DNA of 7,261 bases, taken from assembly GCA_018399435.1 (NCBI GenBank), contig JAGYOJ010000074.1:1-7261 (forward strand). The letters run 5' to 3'. The translations under genes were made by a program, and so were the position numbers. Within the stretch, counting starts at the first letter, position 1; each line of letters starts with the position of its first letter. The notes beneath the pieces were generated by a model. It searched no databases. It had not been told where the DNA came from and was given only the letters and a program-made list of their open reading frames with translations. The stretch comes from Actinomycetota bacterium (GTDB lineage: Bacteria; Actinomycetota; Humimicrobiia; Humimicrobiales; Humimicrobiaceae). Of the stretch, positions 6,518 through 7,261 are shown in pieces.

Positions 6518-7261
6518 ATGAGCAAGACAAGAGAAAAACAAAAAATTAATAATAAAGAAAGCTTGGAGACGGATGCTATCTTTGATAAGTTATCCAAGAA
6601 GGTAGCCTCCTATATTCCAAAATTAGATAAAAAATTATTAAAAAAGGCTTATGATTTTGGAAAAAAATACCATATGGGCCAATACAGAAAATCAGGCGAG
6701 CCTTTCATAGTACATCCATTGGAAGTTGCCAGCATCCTGGCTAATTTAGAAATGGACCAAGTATCGATAATTTCTGCATTGCTGCATGACTTGGTAGAAG
6801 ACACTGAATTCAGCATTGAAAAAATAAAGAAAGAATTTGGGCCAAAGATTGCAAATATTATAAATGGTGTAACCAAATTAGATAAGATTGTTTTCCACAG
6901 CAAAGAAGAAAGGCAAGTTGAAAATCTTCGGAAAATGATTATTGCCATGTCTGAAGACGTAAGGATAATTTTGGTTAAATTAGCTGACAGGCTTCACAAT
7001 ATGAGGACATTGTCTTCTTTAAGAAAAGAAAAAAGGCAAAAAAAATCTACAGAAACTATAGAGATCTATGCACCTATTGCACATAGGTTAGGAATTTTTC
7101 AAGTTAAATCAGAACTGGAAGATTTAAGTTTTAAATATTTATACCCTAAACAGTTTAAGCTCATTAATGAAATGACTAAGAAAAAAATTTCTGAAAGAAA
7201 ATCATTAATAAATGACGGTATTAAAATAGTTGATAAAAAATTAAATTTAGATATTCTTACT
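6518..7261 (+). CDS. rel: Rel/SpoT-family (p)ppGpp synthetase/hydrolase, 5' part
   Basis: This enzyme family makes and breaks the stringent-response alarmone (p)ppGpp. The first 248 residues are present and the frame is open to the window end. They cover the N-terminal HD hydrolase domain. The metal and active-site residues match those of the Streptococcus Rel enzyme with identical spacing: R57 (YRKSGEP), H66 (IVHPLEVA), H90-D91 and E94-D95 (LLHDLVEDT), and D157 with N161 (KLADRLHNMRTL). The domain should therefore hydrolyse (p)ppGpp, so the protein is more likely a bifunctional Rel/SpoT type than a synthetase-only RelA. The synthetase, TGS and ACT domains lie outside the window, so synthesis cannot be judged. 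YAPIAHRLGIFQVKSELEDL (184-203) is the usual link to the synthetase domain. An in-frame TAA at 6485-6487 and no earlier start codon fix the ATG at 6518. Confidence 0.93.
   Translation, partial: MSKTREKQKINNKESLETDAIFDKLSKKVASYIPKLDKKLLKKAYDFGKKYHMGQYRKSGEPFIVHPLEVASILANLEMDQVSIISALLHDLVEDTEFSIEKIKKEFGPKIANIINGVTKLDKIVFHSKEERQVENLRKMIIAMSEDVRIILVKLADRLHNMRTLSSLRKEKRQKKSTETIEIYAPIAHRLGIFQVKSELEDLSFKYLYPKQFKLINEMTKKKISERKSLINDGIKIVDKKLNLDILT

Noticed and set aside
1..7261. A hidden novel multi-gene system, mobile element, CRISPR array or RNA gene
   Set aside because: Well-recognised genes cover nearly the whole window with gaps under 90 bases. I found no direct-repeat array, terminal inverted repeats, transposase, or tRNA/rRNA-like sequence.

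Overview
This window is a dense run of housekeeping genes, all on the + strand, from an AT-rich bacterium (about one third G+C by eye). Codon choice fits that composition: many ATA isoleucine and AGG/AGA arginine codons. TAA, TGA and TAG all serve as stops, and no gene is interrupted by an in-frame TGA, so the standard code applies. The order queA–tgt–yajC–secD–secF–recJ–rel is the chromosomal arrangement familiar from Firmicutes-like and related lineages. The protein sequences do not let me name a genus. An uncultured low-GC bacterium is likely, and this is an inference.

Layout: positions 1-695 hold the 3' part of queA, with an apparent frame switch in an A8 tract near base 40. tgt (698-1813) follows after two bases. 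These two genes act in sequence on the same tRNA position: Tgt swaps guanine 34 for preQ1, and QueA then adds the epoxycyclopentane ring, on the way to queuosine. An 88-base gap leads to yajC (1902-2318), then secD (2321-3850) and secF (3847-4734), the membrane subunits that help SecYEG export proteins using the proton gradient. recJ (4737-6464) encodes the single-strand 5'-3' exonuclease. After a 53-base gap comes the 5' part of a rel/spoT-family (p)ppGpp gene (6518 to the window end).

The genes are packed as one or two operons. Three junctions (queA/tgt, yajC/secD, secF/recJ) have the same form: a TAA stop, two bases, then ATG, with no Shine-Dalgarno sequence. secD and secF overlap by TTGA, with a good Shine-Dalgarno inside secD. 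The only plausible internal promoter sites are the gaps before yajC and before rel.

I see no mobile element, CRISPR array, RNA gene or unknown multi-gene system. The points worth a second look are structural oddities in known genes: the queA frame switch at an A_AAA_AAG heptamer, a repeat-bearing insertion in the periplasmic part of SecD, an extra lipoprotein-like leader on YajC, and an altered HVGxGTF motif in QueA.
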